Shown: one piece after another, positions 62,110 through 64,000 of the stretch
Position numbering within the stretch: the first letter of the stretch is position 1
Layout: each line of letters starts with the position of its first letter
Origin: Margaritifera margaritifera
Taxonomy: Eukaryota; Mollusca; Bivalvia; Unionida; Margaritiferidae
DNA: 64,000 bases
NCBI GenBank assembly: GCA_029931535.1
Contig: JAQPZY010001685.1
Span: forward strand, 8,996,001-9,060,000
Direction of reading: 5' to 3'
Made by a program: the position numbers and the translations under genes
Notes under the pieces: generated by a model
The model's input: the letters and a program-made list of their open reading frames with translations, nothing else
Database searches by the model: none
Told to the model about the DNA's origin: nothing

Positions 62110-63337
62110 AAATTGGATTTGCAAGATAGTATACGACTCCTACTCTTAAGACGTCTTGATATGTATCTAAGAGCGAGCTACATTCCCTGTCGGTCTGATT
62201 AATCTTTTCTTTCGCATTTGTGTTGATATTTATATTTATATATAATGTTACTTTCTTTGTCTATTGTTTGCTTTTTAAAAATGTACATTGCTTTGCGCAT
62301 TATTGGTGTGGTCTGAAACACATGCAAACAATTTACCTGATAAGAATCCATTTAAGCACCCTTGATTTTTATTCGTTTGATTTTGTTTCACGTATAATTT
62401 TGCTCATTTTCTTATGTCGCCTTCTTTGTAGACCGTACAAACATATGCTAAAGTTTTTCTTTTTGTAGGTTTAGCTTTAATCAGTTGCGTGGAAATACTT
62501 GTTTAACGTCTATGCGTATTTAATATTTTAATGTGCTTGCACAAATACAGAAAGGTGACCCAGAAGAGCATTTTGTCTTTGCTAACCTGCGCCCCCCCCC
62601 CCTTCCCCAGTAATTACTTTGTTTAAGTCTAAAGCTGAATTACAACTGTGTCTAATGAATACACGGCAGTTCAAACTTTCCGATAATTATTTATAGTGTT
62701 TTCAGGCAGTATTTGACACCATGCGTTTCAATGAAGTGTGCCTTTCTTATCTTTGATTAATTTTCTTCTACTGAACAACGTCAAAGCCGGCAATGTCGTT
62801 TTAAGCAGTCTGTCATTTGCTCATTTGCTTAATAGCCTTTCGACAAATATCAGTGTTAAATAGACTTTCTACATAAGATACAGTTCTGCTGAAAAAAAAT
62901 TAAGGATTCGTAAACACGTTTCTAGTGAATGATTACTGTAAATAAGGAAATTAACACGTTTGAAAATAATTGAGTTCCTTCGAGAGGCAAACAAATAAAA
63001 ATCGAATAACAATTAATACAATCTCTCCATTTCATAAGAAGGAATAAACAGTAATCATTTTGTATTTACATATGTATGCTCCTGAAATGCGTATATTTTA
63101 TAATGCAGCTGACTTTGGTTGGCATTTTGTTCTCATTAACATCTATCTCGCCATCATTTTCGAATGTACAGTCTCTTCCGGAATTATATAAAAATCTTCA
63201 AGAAAATGAAGAAGGAAGCCACATGTGAGTTTTTGTACATGCAATATAATAACCACATAATAAAGATTTTGTACATGAATACACTAACCACGTAATAAAG
63301 ATTTTAAAATAAACTCGGCTTATTGTACTTTTATTGA
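62110..63337. other. Intergenic, nothing recognised
   Basis: AT-rich; a short C run at about 62592-62601. No supported gene. Confidence 0.45.
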
Positions 63338-63605
63338 TATGAGTGCAAGTATGAAAATATGAGTGCAGGTATGAAAATATGAGTGCAAGTACGAAAATAT
63401 GAATGCAAGTATGAACATATGAGTGCAAGTATGAAATATGAATGAAAGTATGAAAATATGAATGCAAGTATGAACATATGAGTGCAGGTATGAAATATGA
63501 ATGTAAGTATGAAAATATGAATGCAAGTATGAAAATATGAGTGCAAGTATGAAATATGAATGCAAGTATGAAAATATGAATGCAAGTATGAAGATTTGAA
63601 TGAAA
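63338..63605. repeat. Minisatellite, 19/20-bp unit, about 13 copies
   Basis: Unit gagtgcaagtatgaaaatat with a one-base-shorter variant (gaaatat) and gaatg/gagtg types. His/Tyr/Phe-rich minus-strand frames are artefacts. Confidence 0.95.
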
Positions 63606-64000
63606 GAAGCTTATTTTAACACGTATCTTTCTTTCAGTTTACTGTGTAGATGCTCGTAGAAACAGATTAAACATGGACTATCATACATATGGCTTCGTTA
63701 GAAATCAATATTTTGTCATGTACTAATATTTAATTATGTTTTATCTCTCGCAAAAGAAGTATTCTTGCTGGATACTATATTTAGAATCCACTGCACTTGA
63801 TCACAGGAAGAATTCTCCACTGTCAAAAATGTTGAAAAAAATGAATAGTAGGATTTAACCACACAGTTCTGACTGGGGTTCACAAAATCTGAGAGTGGTC
63901 CCGTAAAATAATAATACCTTCCTTCACTTTCGTAAAATCAAATACTGTTTTCTTTATTTATTTGTTGTTGTTGTTGTTGTTGTTTTGTTTTTTTGCATTG
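63606..64000. other. Intergenic; (GTT)n near the end
   Basis: No gene seen; a (GTT)n tract at 63962-63984. Confidence 0.5.

Noticed and set aside
63198..63585. Three overlapping His/Tyr/Phe-rich minus-strand ORFs
   Set aside because: Different frames of the same 19/20-bp tandem array.

Overview
This window looks like animal nuclear DNA. It is AT-rich, has no operons, and coding sequence is almost entirely replaced by repeats and dead mobile elements. The best guess for the host is a lophotrochozoan, most likely a bivalve mollusc. That rests on the near-perfect short palindromes at 81-144, 61228-61293 and 61312-61375, which resemble hairpin repeats I recall as abundant in bivalve genomes (recollection, not searched). 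A Penelope-like element with a GIY-YIG domain and a CR1/L2-like LINE fit any invertebrate. No rRNA, tRNA or complete conserved host gene was recognised.

Layout. From 0 to 21 kb lies a run of minisatellite arrays with monomers of 24, 28, 30, 37, 68, 45, 68, 36, 28 and 29 bp. Between them sit a foldback element (1783-1936) and one candidate host exon (15027-15517, ending in a membrane segment). From 22 to 29 kb lie three GC-rich hAT-type MITEs with 8-bp target duplications, a fourth with a weaker one, (AT)n tracts and a diverged dispersed repeat. From about 30.5 to 41 kb the arrays largely stop. In their place is a cluster of short, damaged reading frames: a minus-strand group at 32.7-33.9 kb and plus-strand groups at 30.5, 31.7-32.1 and 37.6-40.4 kb. 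Their layout suggests the decayed body of a compact multigene mobile element, which is the most interesting unexplained region here.

From 42 to 50 kb come another minisatellite, one member of a three-copy dispersed repeat, a decayed Penelope-like retroelement (RT C-terminus plus GIY-YIG endonuclease, about 44.9-45.75 kb) and a 5'-truncated LINE (about 46.37-50.19 kb). The LINE's own coding sequence seeded a 27-copy, 40-bp minisatellite. From 50 to 64 kb there are two further copies of the dispersed repeat, more minisatellites and microsatellites, two hairpin elements, a partial MITE and no recognisable gene.

The 15 larger minisatellite arrays add up to roughly 15 kb, close to a quarter of the window. 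Nothing here forms an intact working pathway. The window is mainly a record of repeat birth, amplification and transposition.
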